Shown in pieces: positions 35,213 through 44,090 of a stretch of DNA of 64,000 nucleotides. The stretch lies in the NCBI GenBank assembly GCA_002366795.1, contig DFBX01000123.1, positions 62,001 to 126,000 on the forward strand, given 5' to 3'. The notes beneath the pieces are model-generated. The model was not told the DNA's origin. It worked only from the letters and a program-made list of their open reading frames with translations, and did no database searches. Numbering within the stretch: position 1 is the first letter of the stretch; the number at the start of each line of letters is the position of its first letter. Both the position numbers and the translations under genes were made by a program. The stretch comes from Rhodobacteraceae bacterium UBA3069 (GTDB lineage Bacteria > Pseudomonadota > Alphaproteobacteria > Rhodobacterales > Rhodobacteraceae).

Positions 35213-36082
35213 ATGGACCTGCCATTCGACGGCGCCATCACCAAGTTTTTCGAGGAGGAGGCCCCCAACCCGATCCGCGATGCGATCGGCTGCGCCGAAA
35301 AGGGCGACATCCTGAACCCAGACTACCCCCATGACGAGCGCATGAAGCGCAAGGCCTACGACAAGGACATCGAGGCGCTGCAAATCGAACTGGTCAAGAT
35401 GCAAGCCTGGGCGAAGGAAACCGGCGCACGGGTGGCCATCGTGTTCGAAGGCCGCGATGCTGCGGGAAAAGGCGGCACAATCAAGAGGTTCCGGGAAAAC
35501 CTTAATCCACGTGGCGCACGGGTGGTTGCCTTGTCGAAACCGACAGAAACCGAGGCAAGCCAGTGGTATTTCCAACGCTATATCGACCATCTGCCCGCGG
35601 GCGGTGAAATCGTGTTTTACGACCGGTCCTGGTATAACCGCGGCGTGGTCGAGCATGTGTTCGGCTTTTGCACGGGAGATCAACGCGCGCATTTCTTTAC
35701 GCAGGTGCCCCAGTTCGAACAGATGCTGGTGGACGAGGGCATCCACCTGTTCAAGTTCTGGCTGAACGTGGGCCGTGCCGAGCAGTTGAATCGCTTTCTG
35801 GACCGCGAGAATGACCCGCTGAAACAGTGGAAACTGTCATGGATCGACGTGGAGGGTTTGAAGAAATGGGATGCTTATTCCGACGCCATCCAGGAAACGC
35901 TGGCGAAATCCCATAGCGATCTTGCACCTTGGACGGTGATCCGGTCGGATGACAAGAAACGTTCGCGTATCAATGCGATACGGCACGTTCTTCATGCGCT
36001 GGACTATGCTCGCAAGGACAAGAAATCCATCGGCAAATGCGACGATCAGATCATCGGGGGCCCCGATATCTGGGATGCGTAA
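35213..36082 (+). CDS. ppk2: Polyphosphate kinase 2 (PPK2)
   Basis: 289 residues with the PPK2 Walker A FEGRDAAGKGGTIKRF (about residues 80-95), lid region KPTETEASQWYFQRY, and Walker B YDRSWYNRGVVEHVF. PPK2 transfers phosphate between polyphosphate and nucleoside di- or monophosphates. Its stop overlaps the start of a tetR-type gene, so the two are co-expressed. The Pho box and ornithine-lipid genes in the window are other phosphate-related loci, but not linked to this one. Confidence 0.95.
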   Translation: MDLPFDGAITKFFEEEAPNPIRDAIGCAEKGDILNPDYPHDERMKRKAYDKDIEALQIELVKMQAWAKETGARVAIVFEGRDAAGKGGTIKRFRENLNPRGARVVALSKPTETEASQWYFQRYIDHLPAGGEIVFYDRSWYNRGVVEHVFGFCTGDQRAHFFTQVPQFEQMLVDEGIHLFKFWLNVGRAEQLNRFLDRENDPLKQWKLSWIDVEGLKKWDAYSDAIQETLAKSHSDLAPWTVIRSDDKKRSRINAIRHVLHALDYARKDKKSIGKCDDQIIGGPDIWDA

Positions 36083-36692
36083 GCGTGGCTACCATCACGG
36101 CAATCTTCGCCAGGCACTGGTCGAGGCGGCGCTGGACCTGATCGAGGCGAAAGGCCCGACCGGCTTCACCCTGTCCGAGGCGGCGAAACAGGCGGGCGTC
36201 ACCCCCGCCGCCGTCTACCGCCATTTCGAGGGGCGCGAGGACCTGATCGCCGAAGCCGCGCGGCAGGGATACGAGATTTTCGCCGACGTGATGCAATACG
36301 CCTATGACAAGGGCCAGCCCTCGGCCCTAGCGGCGTTCGAAGCAACGGGCCGCGCTTACCTGGCCTTTGCCCGCAAGTATCCAGGCCATTACATCGCCAT
36401 GTTCGAAAGCGGCATTTCGGTCAATCGTACGCCGGAACTGGCCGCAGTGTCATCAAAGGCGCGCGGCGTGCTGGAACGGGCGGCGGCGGAACTCAGCCAA
36501 CATATCCCGCCAGAAAAACGCCCGCCGGCAGCGATGTTCTCGGCGCATATCTGGGCGCTTTCACATGGCGTGGTCGAACTGTTCGCGCGGAATTCACCTG
36601 GCACGCAAAGCCCCTTCCCGCCCGAAGATCTGTTGGAATCCGGCATAGGGATCTACCTGCGCGGGCTTGGCCTGATCGACCCCGACATGTAA
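36075..36692 (+). CDS. TetR/AcrR family transcriptional regulator
   Basis: 205 residues. N-terminal HTH: YHHGNLRQALVEAALDLI, then LSEAAKQAGVTPAAVYRHF. A C-terminal ligand-binding domain of the WHG-type group follows (SAHIWALSHGVVELFARN). ATG 36075 overlaps the last 8 bp of ppk2, implying translational coupling; it may regulate that operon. Confidence 0.9.
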   Translation: MRKRGYHHGNLRQALVEAALDLIEAKGPTGFTLSEAAKQAGVTPAAVYRHFEGREDLIAEAARQGYEIFADVMQYAYDKGQPSALAAFEATGRAYLAFARKYPGHYIAMFESGISVNRTPELAAVSSKARGVLERAAAELSQHIPPEKRPPAAMFSAHIWALSHGVVELFARNSPGTQSPFPPEDLLESGIGIYLRGLGLIDPDM

Positions 36693-36844
36693 CCTTTGAA
36701 AATCTATCCAAGTGCCAGTTTTCCACTGGACAGCAGCGCCACGCCGACATATCTGATTGTTTATATCAGTTTCTTAGCAAGCCTTCGCCAGCAACGGGCC
36801 AAACGCCCACCTGACCGGAAATGAAACGCTAAGGGACAAAACAA

Positions 36845-37483
36845 ATGACCCCCATCAAAACGATCATCGCGGCGGCCGCTGTCGCTGCCCTACCCCAGTT
36901 CGCCCATGCAGACATCGAATGGACCCTCGGCGGTGCCGTTGTCGGTGCCTTTGACACGTCAGACGGGCTGGACCATTCGGAAACCACCGGCGAGGTTTTC
37001 ATCGAAGGCGTTTATAACGGCTTGCACGGTGGCATCTGGCTGGGCACGATCTATCAAGACCCCAATGACGACGCCGAAATCGAAATCTCGCTGGGCTATG
37101 GCGGCGAGGCCGGCAAGATCGGTTATGACGTGACGCTGACCGGATACTACCTGAACAACAGCAAGTTCGACCATGCGGGACTTGGGTTCGAACTATCCTA
37201 CGCGCTGACCGACACCGTCACCGGCATCGCCTTTGCCGAGGTGGACCCGGATTCGGGCGATTGGGACCGCGAACTGGCGCTGGAATTCGCCGTCACCGAC
37301 AAGATCACGGCCTGGGGTCTGTTGGGTAAATCCGATGCAGATGCGAACCGCTATGGCGAGGTCGGCGCATCCTATGCGCTGAACGATTTCACCGCGCTGG
37401 AACTGCTTTACGAAGATGCGGACGACAGCAATGGGACCTTGTCGCTGATCGTGGCGTTCGAAACCAGTATCTTTGGCGGCTAA
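36845..37483 (+). CDS. Secreted porin-like beta-barrel protein (TorF/Gcw_chp-like)
   Basis: 212 residues with a signal peptide (MTPIKTIIAAAAVAALPQFA, cleavage before DIEW). The mature part has alternating short beta strands with aromatic/acidic pairs (EVFIEGVYNGLHGGIWLGT, DVTLTGYYLNNSKFDHAG, LSYALTDTVTGIAF), as in TorF/Gcw_chp outer-membrane proteins. Very acidic. ATG follows AAGGGACAAAACAA. Stands alone before a strong terminator; ligand unknown. Confidence 0.7.
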   Translation: MTPIKTIIAAAAVAALPQFAHADIEWTLGGAVVGAFDTSDGLDHSETTGEVFIEGVYNGLHGGIWLGTIYQDPNDDAEIEISLGYGGEAGKIGYDVTLTGYYLNNSKFDHAGLGFELSYALTDTVTGIAFAEVDPDSGDWDRELALEFAVTDKITAWGLLGKSDADANRYGEVGASYALNDFTALELLYEDADDSNGTLSLIVAFETSIFGG

Positions 37484-37540
37484 CCCCGCCTTGCGGTGCC
37501 AACAGGCACCGCGCCCCGCCCTTTAATCATGCACAAAACG

Positions 37541-37568
37541 AAAAGGGCCGCTTCACAGCGGCCCTTTT
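37541..37568. terminator. Bidirectional intrinsic terminator
   Basis: Perfect 12-bp stem AAAAGGGCCGCT / AGCGGCCCTTTT with a 4-nt loop, between the porin-like gene and the convergent rplM-rpsI operon. Confidence 0.92.
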
Positions 37569-37591
37569 CATGTCCATCGTCCAAAAAGCGA

Positions 37592-38095
37592 TTAACGCTT
37601 GGAGAACTGGAAGCTCTTACGGGCTTTCGCCTTGCCGTATTTCTTACGTTCCACAACGCGGCTGTCGCGGGTCAGGAAGCCGGCGGCTTTCAGTGCACCA
37701 CGCAGGCTGGGATCGTACAGTTGCAGGGCCTTGGAAATGCCGTGCTTGACTGCACCGGCCTGACCGGAAAGACCGCCGCCTTTGACGGTTGCGTAAACGT
37801 CGAACTGACCGTCCACGTTGGCAACCTGAAACGGCTGGCGCAGGATCATCTGCAGCACGGGGCGAGCGAAGTATTTGTTCAGCTCGCGACCGTTGACGGT
37901 GACCTTGCCGGAACCCGGCTTGATCCAAACGCGTGCGACAGCGTCTTTACGCTTGCCGGTGGCGTAGGAACGGCCCAGTTTGTCACGGACGGGTTCACGG
38001 GGGGTCAGCTCTTCTGCGACCGACCCTTGGACGCCACCGATATTCTCGGTCACGGCACCTTGCAGCTCTTCGAGCGAATTGATCTGATCAGCCAT
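37592..38095 (-). CDS. rpsI: 30S ribosomal protein S9
   Basis: 167 residues. A 30-40 residue N-terminal extension (MADQINSLEELQGAVTENIG) common in alphaproteobacteria precedes the S9 core with YATGKRKDAVARVWIKPGSG and the C-terminal basic tail KARKSFQFSKR that reaches the decoding centre. Second gene of rplM-rpsI, 2 bp after the rplM stop. Confidence 0.98.
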   Translation of the reverse strand: MADQINSLEELQGAVTENIGGVQGSVAEELTPREPVRDKLGRSYATGKRKDAVARVWIKPGSGKVTVNGRELNKYFARPVLQMILRQPFQVANVDGQFDVYATVKGGGLSGQAGAVKHGISKALQLYDPSLRGALKAAGFLTRDSRVVERKKYGKAKARKSFQFSKR

Positions 38096-38097
38096 CG

Positions 38098-38559
38098 TTA
38101 CACCCGCGTATTCTTGGAGTTCATGGATTTCACATCCAGCACTTCAGGCGCTTGCGCCTCGTGCGGATGTTCGGAACCGGCATAGACGCGCAGGTTGGTC
38201 ATGACCTTGCGCGACAGGCGGTTGCCCGGCAGCATGCGCTTGACAGCGGCGGTCACGACGCGCTCGGGGTAGGCACCCTCGAGGATCTGTTCCGCGGTGC
38301 GGTACTTGATGCCGCCCGGGTGGCCGGTGTGCCAGTAGTATTTCTTGTCCGTGCGCTTCTTGCCGGTCATCTGCACCTTGTCGGCGTTGATGATGATCAC
38401 GTTATCACCCATGTCCATGTGGGGGGTGAAGGACGGCTTGTGCTTGCCGCGCAGGCGCATGGCGACGATCGAGGCGAGACGGCCCAGCACCACGCCTTCG
38501 GCGTCGATGATGATCCATTTCTTCTCGATATCTGCCGGAGTAGCAGAGAAGGTTTTCAT
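38098..38559 (-). CDS. rplM: 50S ribosomal protein L13
   Basis: 153 residues from ATG 38559 (GGGTAATCCCGCC upstream). L13 hallmarks: MKTFSATPADIEKKWIIIDA, LGRLASIVAMRLRGKHKP and MLPGNRLSRKVMTNLRVYAG. The open frame extends 34 codons further upstream without family similarity. First gene of rplM-rpsI. Confidence 0.98.
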   Translation of the reverse strand: MKTFSATPADIEKKWIIIDAEGVVLGRLASIVAMRLRGKHKPSFTPHMDMGDNVIIINADKVQMTGKKRTDKKYYWHTGHPGGIKYRTAEQILEGAYPERVVTAAVKRMLPGNRLSRKVMTNLRVYAGSEHPHEAQAPEVLDVKSMNSKNTRV

Positions 38560-38743
38560 GGCGGGATTACCCTTGTTTAAGTGAAGACATCCGTGGCGGA
38601 CCCCGGCTGCCGAATTCGATTGCGGGGTTATATACGGGCGGGAAGTCACGTCAAGCGCCATTGATTGCTATTTATTGCTATTAATCAATAGCTTACGAAA
38701 TAGGTATCAATTTACCCCATTCAAGAACCGCCACGAGGCCAGT

Positions 38744-40177
38744 TCAGACAGAGATGTTTTCCGGCGGACTGTCCAGAAGCCGGCGCAGGGTGGCCATTGC
38801 CTCTTCGAAGCGGCCGGGGGCGATCTGCCCGTTGATGGCGATCCGCACCGCATGAATGGCGCGCCCGTCACGCGGGGAAAACTCGTCCGCCGATTTCAGA
38901 ACCACGCCCGCGCTTTCTGCTTCGCGGCAGAAACTATGCACCCGCCAGCCGCGGGGCAATTCGACCCACAGGAACGGCACATCGGGCAGCCAGTTCACAG
39001 AATGCCCTCCCAGATGGTTCAGCGCAATGCGCAGGTCGTCGTTGATGCGCGCGCGGATCGCCTCGGCAATGGCGGGCAAGGCGGGGTCGTTCACGACGCT
39101 GGCAAACAGGTCCGTCACCATCCGCGCCACGCCAAAGGAATTGTGCAGCGCCGCCCGGGCAAGGCTGTGGCCCCACCCTTCGGGCGCAAGGGCAAAGCCG
39201 ATACGCAAAGCCGGCGTGATGGATTTCGAAGGCGAGGTCACATACCAACCCAGGTCGGGCAACAAGGCGCGGTAACTTTCGCCGCGATGCGGGCCGGTGC
39301 GATAGCAATCGTCGTCCAGCACATGAATGCCATTGCGTCGGGCCACCTCGGCGATCTCCAGCCGCCGTTGCGGGCTGGTGGACATGGCGGTGGGGTTGCA
39401 CACCTCGGCCGAGGTGCAGAAAACCTGCGCCTTGTGCTGCAAAGCCAGACGTTCCAGCGCCTTGGGGTCTGGCCCGTGTTCATCCCACGGCACCGAAACC
39501 GTCCGCGCCCGCAACAGCTCTGCCGCGCGGCGATACCCCGAGTAGGTCAGCTCGTCGGTCAGGATCACCGGCTCGCCCCCTTCCAGCAGGCATTGCAGGA
39601 CCATCACGATGGCCGACTGACCGCCATGGGCCACGACCACGTCTTCCTCGGAAAAGGGGCCAATCGGGGCGCTGCCCATCCAATGGCGGAACGCCTCGCG
39701 CGCCGAGGCATCGGTCAGACGTGACGGGTAGCGCAGCAAATGTTCGACAGGGGCGGTCTGGGCCACGGCCACAAGCCCCGCCCGCAGCAGCCCCCCCTGG
39801 CCCAGATCTGGCAATTTCGGGCTTCGCAGATCGGCAACCGCGGGCCAATCGGGCGTGGACAGTGCGACATCCGGCAGAATCGGTCGGGCAACGGGCAAGG
39901 TGGCCGGACCTTCTGCCACAAAGGTTCCACGCCCGACGCCGGCGGTCAGCAACCCTTCCTCCGTCAGGATGGTATAGGCCCGCGCCACAGTGTTCGGGGT
40001 CACGCCAACGCGCCACGCCAGTTCGCGCACCGCAGGCAGTTTATCGCCGGATTTCAGCAGCTTGCCCGCGATGGCCGCGCGCAATCCCCGTGCCAGCCCC
40101 TGATACTTGGCCCGCCCCGCCGCCGCGATGGCGGGAGCAAGGGTTTCGACCAGGTCACCCTGCAACATTGTATCCAT
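38744..40177 (-). CDS. MocR/PdxR-type GntR regulator with aminotransferase domain
   Basis: 477 residues. N-terminal GntR winged helix (residues about 20-85: LPAVRELAWRVGVTPNTVAR, AYTILTEEGLLTAGVGRGTF), then an aspartate-aminotransferase-like domain whose PLP lysine lies in YVTSPSKSITPALRIGFA. Such MocR proteins sense PLP-amino-acid adducts. A palindrome overlaps its start codon (40167-40183), suggesting autoregulation. Divergent from a DUF1127 gene 95 bp away. Confidence 0.9.
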   Translation of the reverse strand: MDTMLQGDLVETLAPAIAAAGRAKYQGLARGLRAAIAGKLLKSGDKLPAVRELAWRVGVTPNTVARAYTILTEEGLLTAGVGRGTFVAEGPATLPVARPILPDVALSTPDWPAVADLRSPKLPDLGQGGLLRAGLVAVAQTAPVEHLLRYPSRLTDASAREAFRHWMGSAPIGPFSEEDVVVAHGGQSAIVMVLQCLLEGGEPVILTDELTYSGYRRAAELLRARTVSVPWDEHGPDPKALERLALQHKAQVFCTSAEVCNPTAMSTSPQRRLEIAEVARRNGIHVLDDDCYRTGPHRGESYRALLPDLGWYVTSPSKSITPALRIGFALAPEGWGHSLARAALHNSFGVARMVTDLFASVVNDPALPAIAEAIRARINDDLRIALNHLGGHSVNWLPDVPFLWVELPRGWRVHSFCREAESAGVVLKSADEFSPRDGRAIHAVRIAINGQIAPGRFEEAMATLRRLLDSPPENISV

Positions 40178-40252
40178 TACAATCTTTCCATAGACGCGCT
40201 ACATTTTGCTTTGTATCAATATAAATGTAGTACATACCAAATTGTGTCAATA
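40167..40252. promoter_or_regulatory. Candidate MocR operator region
   Basis: A perfect palindrome ATTGTATCCATTACAAT (40167-40183) covers the MocR-gene start codon. Two direct repeats TTGTATCAATA (40211-40221) and TTGTGTCAATA (40242-40252), 31 bp apart (about three helical turns), lie in the divergent spacer. Shared TTGTATC-core suggests one protein binds all three. The region is unusually AT-rich. Confidence 0.5.
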
Positions 40253-40272
40253 CTTTCATAAGGATTTTGATC

Positions 40273-40506
40273 ATGTCACCGCAGCACGCCCTGCACCCTG
40301 CCCTTGCCGATCTTTACAACAACAGCCTGCGCCTTCCGATCATGGCCCGCGTTGCACTGGCCGTGGCGGTGACCTTGACCAAATGGGACGCCCGATATCG
40401 CACGCGAAAGCAGCTGAAACGCCTTTCGCCGGAACAACTGTTCGATATCGGCTTCACACGCGAGGCGGCTCACACAGAGGCCTCTCGTCCATTCTGGCGC
40501 GATTGA
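40273..40506 (+). CDS. DUF1127 (YjiS-like) small protein
   Basis: 77 residues from ATG 40273 (AAGGATTTTGATC). The C-terminal arginine-rich DUF1127 motif is present: WDARYRTRKQLKRLSPEQLF then DIGFTREAAHTEASRPFWRD. Small DUF1127 proteins bind RNA or influence phosphate and carbon metabolism in some alphaproteobacteria. Divergent from a MocR regulator that probably controls it; followed by a strong terminator. Confidence 0.85.
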   Translation: MSPQHALHPALADLYNNSLRLPIMARVALAVAVTLTKWDARYRTRKQLKRLSPEQLFDIGFTREAAHTEASRPFWRD

Positions 40507-40535
40507 CATCCCCGTCAGCGCCGGAATGCACTCAA

Positions 40536-40569
40536 GCCGGGACCACGCGTCCCGGCCTTTTTGTTTTTT
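40536..40569 (+). terminator. Intrinsic terminator after the DUF1127 gene
   Basis: 8-bp perfect GC stem GCCGGGAC / GTCCCGGC, 5-nt loop, then CTTTTTGTTTTTT. Confidence 0.92.
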
Positions 40570-40672
40570 CTGGCGCGACGCTACAGTGCAACACTTCAGC
40601 ACATGCCACCTCGGATTGTTTGCGCCCATTGGAATAACTGCCATAGCGAACAGAAATTTCAGAGGAACCAGT

Positions 40673-41119
40673 ATGAACATTTTCAGCAAACCCATCATCG
40701 CTCTCGGCCTCGCCGCCCTCGTCGCGGGCTGTACCGAGTATTCCGAGGTGACCACGCCGCCGGTGACGGCCAGCGCCAAACATTCCAGCGTGTAAGAGCG
40801 CATCAAGGGCTTTACCGAACCGGTCGTGCGCACCGTGGTCAAGGAAGGCAATAACACCAAGGAAACCACCGGCATCAAATGCACGCTCGATTCGGCTGAA
40901 CTGAAGGCCAGCGTGATCACGCCCGCCAAGGTCCGCATTCCCGTCATGCAGGGCCAGTCGACACAGATCTATGGCAAATGCACAGGTGGCGGCATGACCG
41001 GCACGCAAACCGTGCAGCCCAACTTGCAAGGCACGGCCGTTGGCGGTTCAGGCACAGTGGGGTTGGTTGCGGCCATCGTCTCTACCGCGATCGTTGCCTC
41101 GCAGGACAAATGGGGCTAA
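40673..41119 (+). pseudogene. Lipoprotein gene with an in-frame TAA
   Basis: ATG 40673 (AGAGGAACCAGT upstream) starts a lipoprotein signal with lipobox LAALVAGCTEYSEVTTPP. After 40 codons an ochre stop occurs at 40793-40795. The same reading frame then continues for 108 codons (ERIKGFTEPVVRTVVKEGN, PVMQGQSTQIYGKCTGGG, a hydrophobic glycine-rich end with VGLVAAIVSTAIVASQD) to a stop at 41119. One substitution in that codon (for example Tyr TAC or TAT) would restore a 148-residue lipoprotein. The first usable start after the stop lacks a signal. Function unrecognised. Confidence 0.75.
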
Positions 41120-41192
41120 GGCGCGAACGGAATGCCCATCGTGATCGAGATGAAGAAAACAGACTAACTCATTGTGGTATATTGATTTAGTG

Positions 41193-41224
41193 AAAAGGGT
41201 GCGCCGCTGTCGCGCCCTTTTTTT
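41193..41224. terminator. Bidirectional intrinsic terminator
   Basis: AAAAGGGTGCG pairs with CGCGCCCTTTT (one G-T), 7-nt loop, then a run of T. Lies between the lipoprotein pseudogene and the convergent thioesterase gene. Confidence 0.88.
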
Positions 41225-41229
41225 GGAAC

Positions 41230-41652
41230 CTATTTCGGCGGGATCGAATAGGTCATCGAGGCCCGCGCGACCGGCGCATCGACGCCTTCGGAATAGATCA
41301 GCACATCGCCCACAGCCAGCACGCGGCCCAATTTCAAAAGCCTGCATTCCGCAATCAGGTCCGTATTCGCCGCCGGTTTGCGCATGAAATCAAGCGAGCA
41401 ATTGGTCGTCACCGCCAGCGCCTTTGGTCCGATCATCGCCAGGATCGCCAGATAAACCGACACATCCGCCAGCGCGAACATTGTAGGACCGGACACCGTG
41501 CCGCCGGGGCGCAGGTGTTTTTCGGTCACGACCTGCCGCACGGTGATCTTCATGTCCGACACGTTTTCGACCACGAAATCCTCTGCCACCTGCGGAAATG
41601 CGACCTTGATGAACTCCATCAAGGCATTTCGATCCATTTTCAGCGCGCTCAT
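41230..41652 (-). CDS. PaaI-type hot-dog thioesterase
   Basis: 140 residues from ATG 41652 (GAGGGGAGAACAAGA). The hot-dog helix region RPGGTVSGPTMFALADVSVY carries the active-site loop of the PaaI/4HBT group, and LDFMRKPAANTDLIAECRLL is the dimer strand. It probably hydrolyses acyl- or aryl-CoA. It is divergent from an enoyl-CoA hydratase gene 58 bp away, with which it shares a mirrored translation-start region. Confidence 0.88.
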   Translation of the reverse strand: MSALKMDRNALMEFIKVAFPQVAEDFVVENVSDMKITVRQVVTEKHLRPGGTVSGPTMFALADVSVYLAILAMIGPKALAVTTNCSLDFMRKPAANTDLIAECRLLKLGRVLAVGDVLIYSEGVDAPVARASMTYSIPPK

Positions 41653-41653
41653 T

Positions 41654-41710
41654 CTTGTTCTCCCCTCGTCTCTGCACATAGAATTGTCGCCAAATGGAGG
41701 AGAGAACAAG
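41654..41710. repeat. Mirrored ribosome-binding regions of the thioesterase/hydratase pair
   Basis: CTTGTTCTCCCCTC (41654-41667) is the reverse complement of GAGGAGAGAACAAG (41697-41710) with one mismatch in 14. Each arm contains the Shine-Dalgarno sequence and abuts the start codon of one of the two divergent genes. Confidence 0.8.
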
Positions 41711-42496
41711 ATGGCAATTCTGGAACGTCACGACGCAGATGCGATCGCAACGCTGACATTGAACGCGCCCGACCGGCTGAACGCCCTGTCGGACGAGATG
41801 CTGGCGGCGCTTCAGGCTGAATTCGACGCGCTGGCCGAAGACCGCGCAACGCGCGCCGTGATCCTGCGCGGCACGGGCAAGGTGTTCTGCGCCGGGCACG
41901 ACCTGAAACAGATGACCGCGGGGCGGCAGGCCGAGGATGGCGGCAAGGCATATTTCAAGGATCTGTTCGACCGCTGCGCGCAGATGATGACCAGCATCAC
42001 CCGCCTGCCCCAGCCCGTGATTGCCGAGGTCCACGGCATCGCCACCGCCGCCGGGTGCCAGTTGGTCGCAAACTGCGACATGGCCGTGGCGGCCGAGGGC
42101 ACGCGCTTTGGCGTCAACGGTGTGAATATCGGGCTGTTCTGCTCCACCCCCATGGTGGCCCTGACCCGCAATATCCCGCGCAAACAGGCGTTTGAAATGC
42201 TGACCACCGGCCAGTTCATCCCCGCTGAGCGGGCCGAGGCATTGGGGCTGGTCAACCGCGTCGTGCCGCATGACCAGCTAGAGGCAACCACGCGTGAGCT
42301 GGCCCAGACCGTTGCGGGCAAGCTTGGCGCAGCCGTGCGCATCGGCAAAGAGGCGTTCTACACCCAGGCCACGATGGATCTGGATGCGGCCTATGCCTAT
42401 GCGGGCGACGTCATGGTAAACAATATGCTGTACCGCGACACCGAAGAGGGCATCGCGGCCTTCCTCGACAAACGCCCGCCCAACTGGCAGCAATAG
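41711..42496 (+). CDS. Enoyl-CoA hydratase/isomerase (crotonase) family protein
   Basis: 261 residues from ATG 41711 (GGAGGAGAGAACAAG). Crotonase oxyanion-hole motifs: VFCAGHDLKQMTAG and EVHGIATAAGCQLVANCD, followed by FGVNGVNIGLFCSTPMVAL. The closest type is the ECHDC3-like group, where a catalytic acid is replaced; the exact reaction cannot be stated. Divergent from a CoA thioesterase, suggesting a shared acyl-CoA pathway. Confidence 0.9.
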   Translation: MAILERHDADAIATLTLNAPDRLNALSDEMLAALQAEFDALAEDRATRAVILRGTGKVFCAGHDLKQMTAGRQAEDGGKAYFKDLFDRCAQMMTSITRLPQPVIAEVHGIATAAGCQLVANCDMAVAAEGTRFGVNGVNIGLFCSTPMVALTRNIPRKQAFEMLTTGQFIPAERAEALGLVNRVVPHDQLEATTRELAQTVAGKLGAAVRIGKEAFYTQATMDLDAAYAYAGDVMVNNMLYRDTEEGIAAFLDKRPPNWQQ

Positions 42497-42723
42497 CATC
42501 GGGCAAGATTATGGCATAGATTGCGGAAAGAAATCGGGGCCTTACCGGAAAAACCTCACCCGATTGGTGAGAATTAACAAGTGTTATCAGTCAGTTAAGC
42601 AAGGCTTCGATGAATGTTTCCGTTTTCAAGAACTATTGTTTTCACATTTGCCGCTTTTCTGCCGCAATCTGAAATGCTATCCCTAATTGCAACGGGGCAG
42701 CACGGATGCCTCGGGTCTCGATC

Positions 42724-44050
42724 ATGCGAGCTTGGGCCACCGCCGTCATATTGTCCCTCCAGGCCACTCTCTCTCTCTGGCCAATGACAATCCGGTTGCG
42801 GTGGCCCGCGCGAACTCCCTTCCCCCTGAACCAACGGAAACAAGCGACAGCGTGCTGCTGGGGCGCGATCTGTTTTACGACCCGATCCTGTCGGGCAATC
42901 GCAAAATTGCCTGCGCCACCTGCCACCATCCGCGGCTTGGGTCTGTCGACGGCGTGTCCCTGTCGATTGGCGAAGGCGGCGTGGGGCTTGGCCCCGATCA
43001 CATGGTGCTGCGCGGTTCTGAACCGCGCGCCCGCATCGCCCGCAACGCCCGGCACTGTGGAACCTTGGCGACAGGAAATTCACCACCATGCTCCATGACG
43101 GGCGGGTCCAGAAAAATGCGACCGCGCCCTTTGGCATCCGTATGCCCGAAGGCCGCGCGCTGGAACGCGCAGTGCCCTCTGCCCTTGCCGCGCAAACGAT
43201 TCTACCGGTCCTGTCACCCGATGAAATGGCCGGCCAAAAGGGCGAGAACGACGTGGCCAATGCGGTCGACGCAGACCATATCCGTGGCCCCGATGGCGCA
43301 TGGGAATTGTTGGCACGCCGGGTCGATGCGATCCCGGCCTACAAGACACGCTTTGCCGAACTGAACGGCGCACGACCAGTGCATATTACCGACATCGCCG
43401 TGGTGCTGGCCGATTTTATCACGGTGGAATTTTACGCAAAACAAAGCCCTTATGATGCGTTCCTCATAGGGAATTCCGCCGCATTGACCGATGCGCAGAA
43501 ACGCGGACTGACCCTGTTCTAGGGCAAGGCAAAATGCGCCACCTGCCACGCTGCCCCCTATCAGACCGACCACGACTTCCACGCCATTGGCGTCCCGCAG
43601 ATCGGCCCGGGGAAAGAGGTGGACATGACCCGATACGCCGACCGTGGCCTCCAATATGTCACCGGCGACATCGAGGACCGCTATCGCTTTCGCACCCCTT
43701 CGCTGCGCAATGTGACGCTGACCGCGCCATATGGGCACAGCGGCGCTCACCCCACGCTTGTAGGCATCGTGCGCCATCATCTGGACCCGATGGCCGGCTT
43801 GATGCGCTATGACCGTGCGCAGGCAATGCTGATGCCGGCGCAATTCGGCGCGGACGATTGGGGCACGATGGAAGATCAGGACACATTGCTTGAAATCGCC
43901 GCCGGGATCGAACTGCCACCGCAAGACCTGACCGAGGGCGAGATCGCCGATATTCTGGATTTTCTGACTGCCCTGACAGACATACGCGCCGCGAAAGGTC
44001 GGCTTGGCGTGACGAAAACCGTGCCCTCGGGCCTTCCGGTCGAAAACTGA
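42724..44050 (+). pseudogene. Di-heme cytochrome c peroxidase/MauG-like gene with three lesions
   Basis: The signal peptide MRAWATAVILSLQATLSL reads in one frame up to a (CT)6 tract at 42767-42778. The mature part then continues in another frame (NDNPVAVARANSLPPEPTE, first heme motif KIACATCHHPRLG) up to about 43050. From there a third frame carries ALWNLGDRKFTTMLHDGRV; one C appears missing from the run at 43048-43050. An amber stop at 43520-43522 interrupts LTLF/GKAKCATCHAAPYQTD, splitting the second heme motif from the rest, which ends at 44050. Removing one CT, adding one C and repairing TAG would give one about 440-residue periplasmic peroxidase-like protein. Confidence 0.85.
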
Positions 44051-44090
44051 ACCCTTTTCAAGCTGCCCTGCTTGCCCTAGATGCCCTTTC

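Noticed and set aside
42767..42778. (CT)6 tract as a live phase-variation switch
   Set aside because: Switching could not restore a product because two other lesions lie downstream.
43520..43522. Amber codon in the peroxidase gene read as pyrrolysine, given the MttB homologue in the window
   Set aside because: No pylT/pylS-like gene seen, the MttB homologue has no internal TAG, and two further frameshifts in the peroxidase gene argue for decay.
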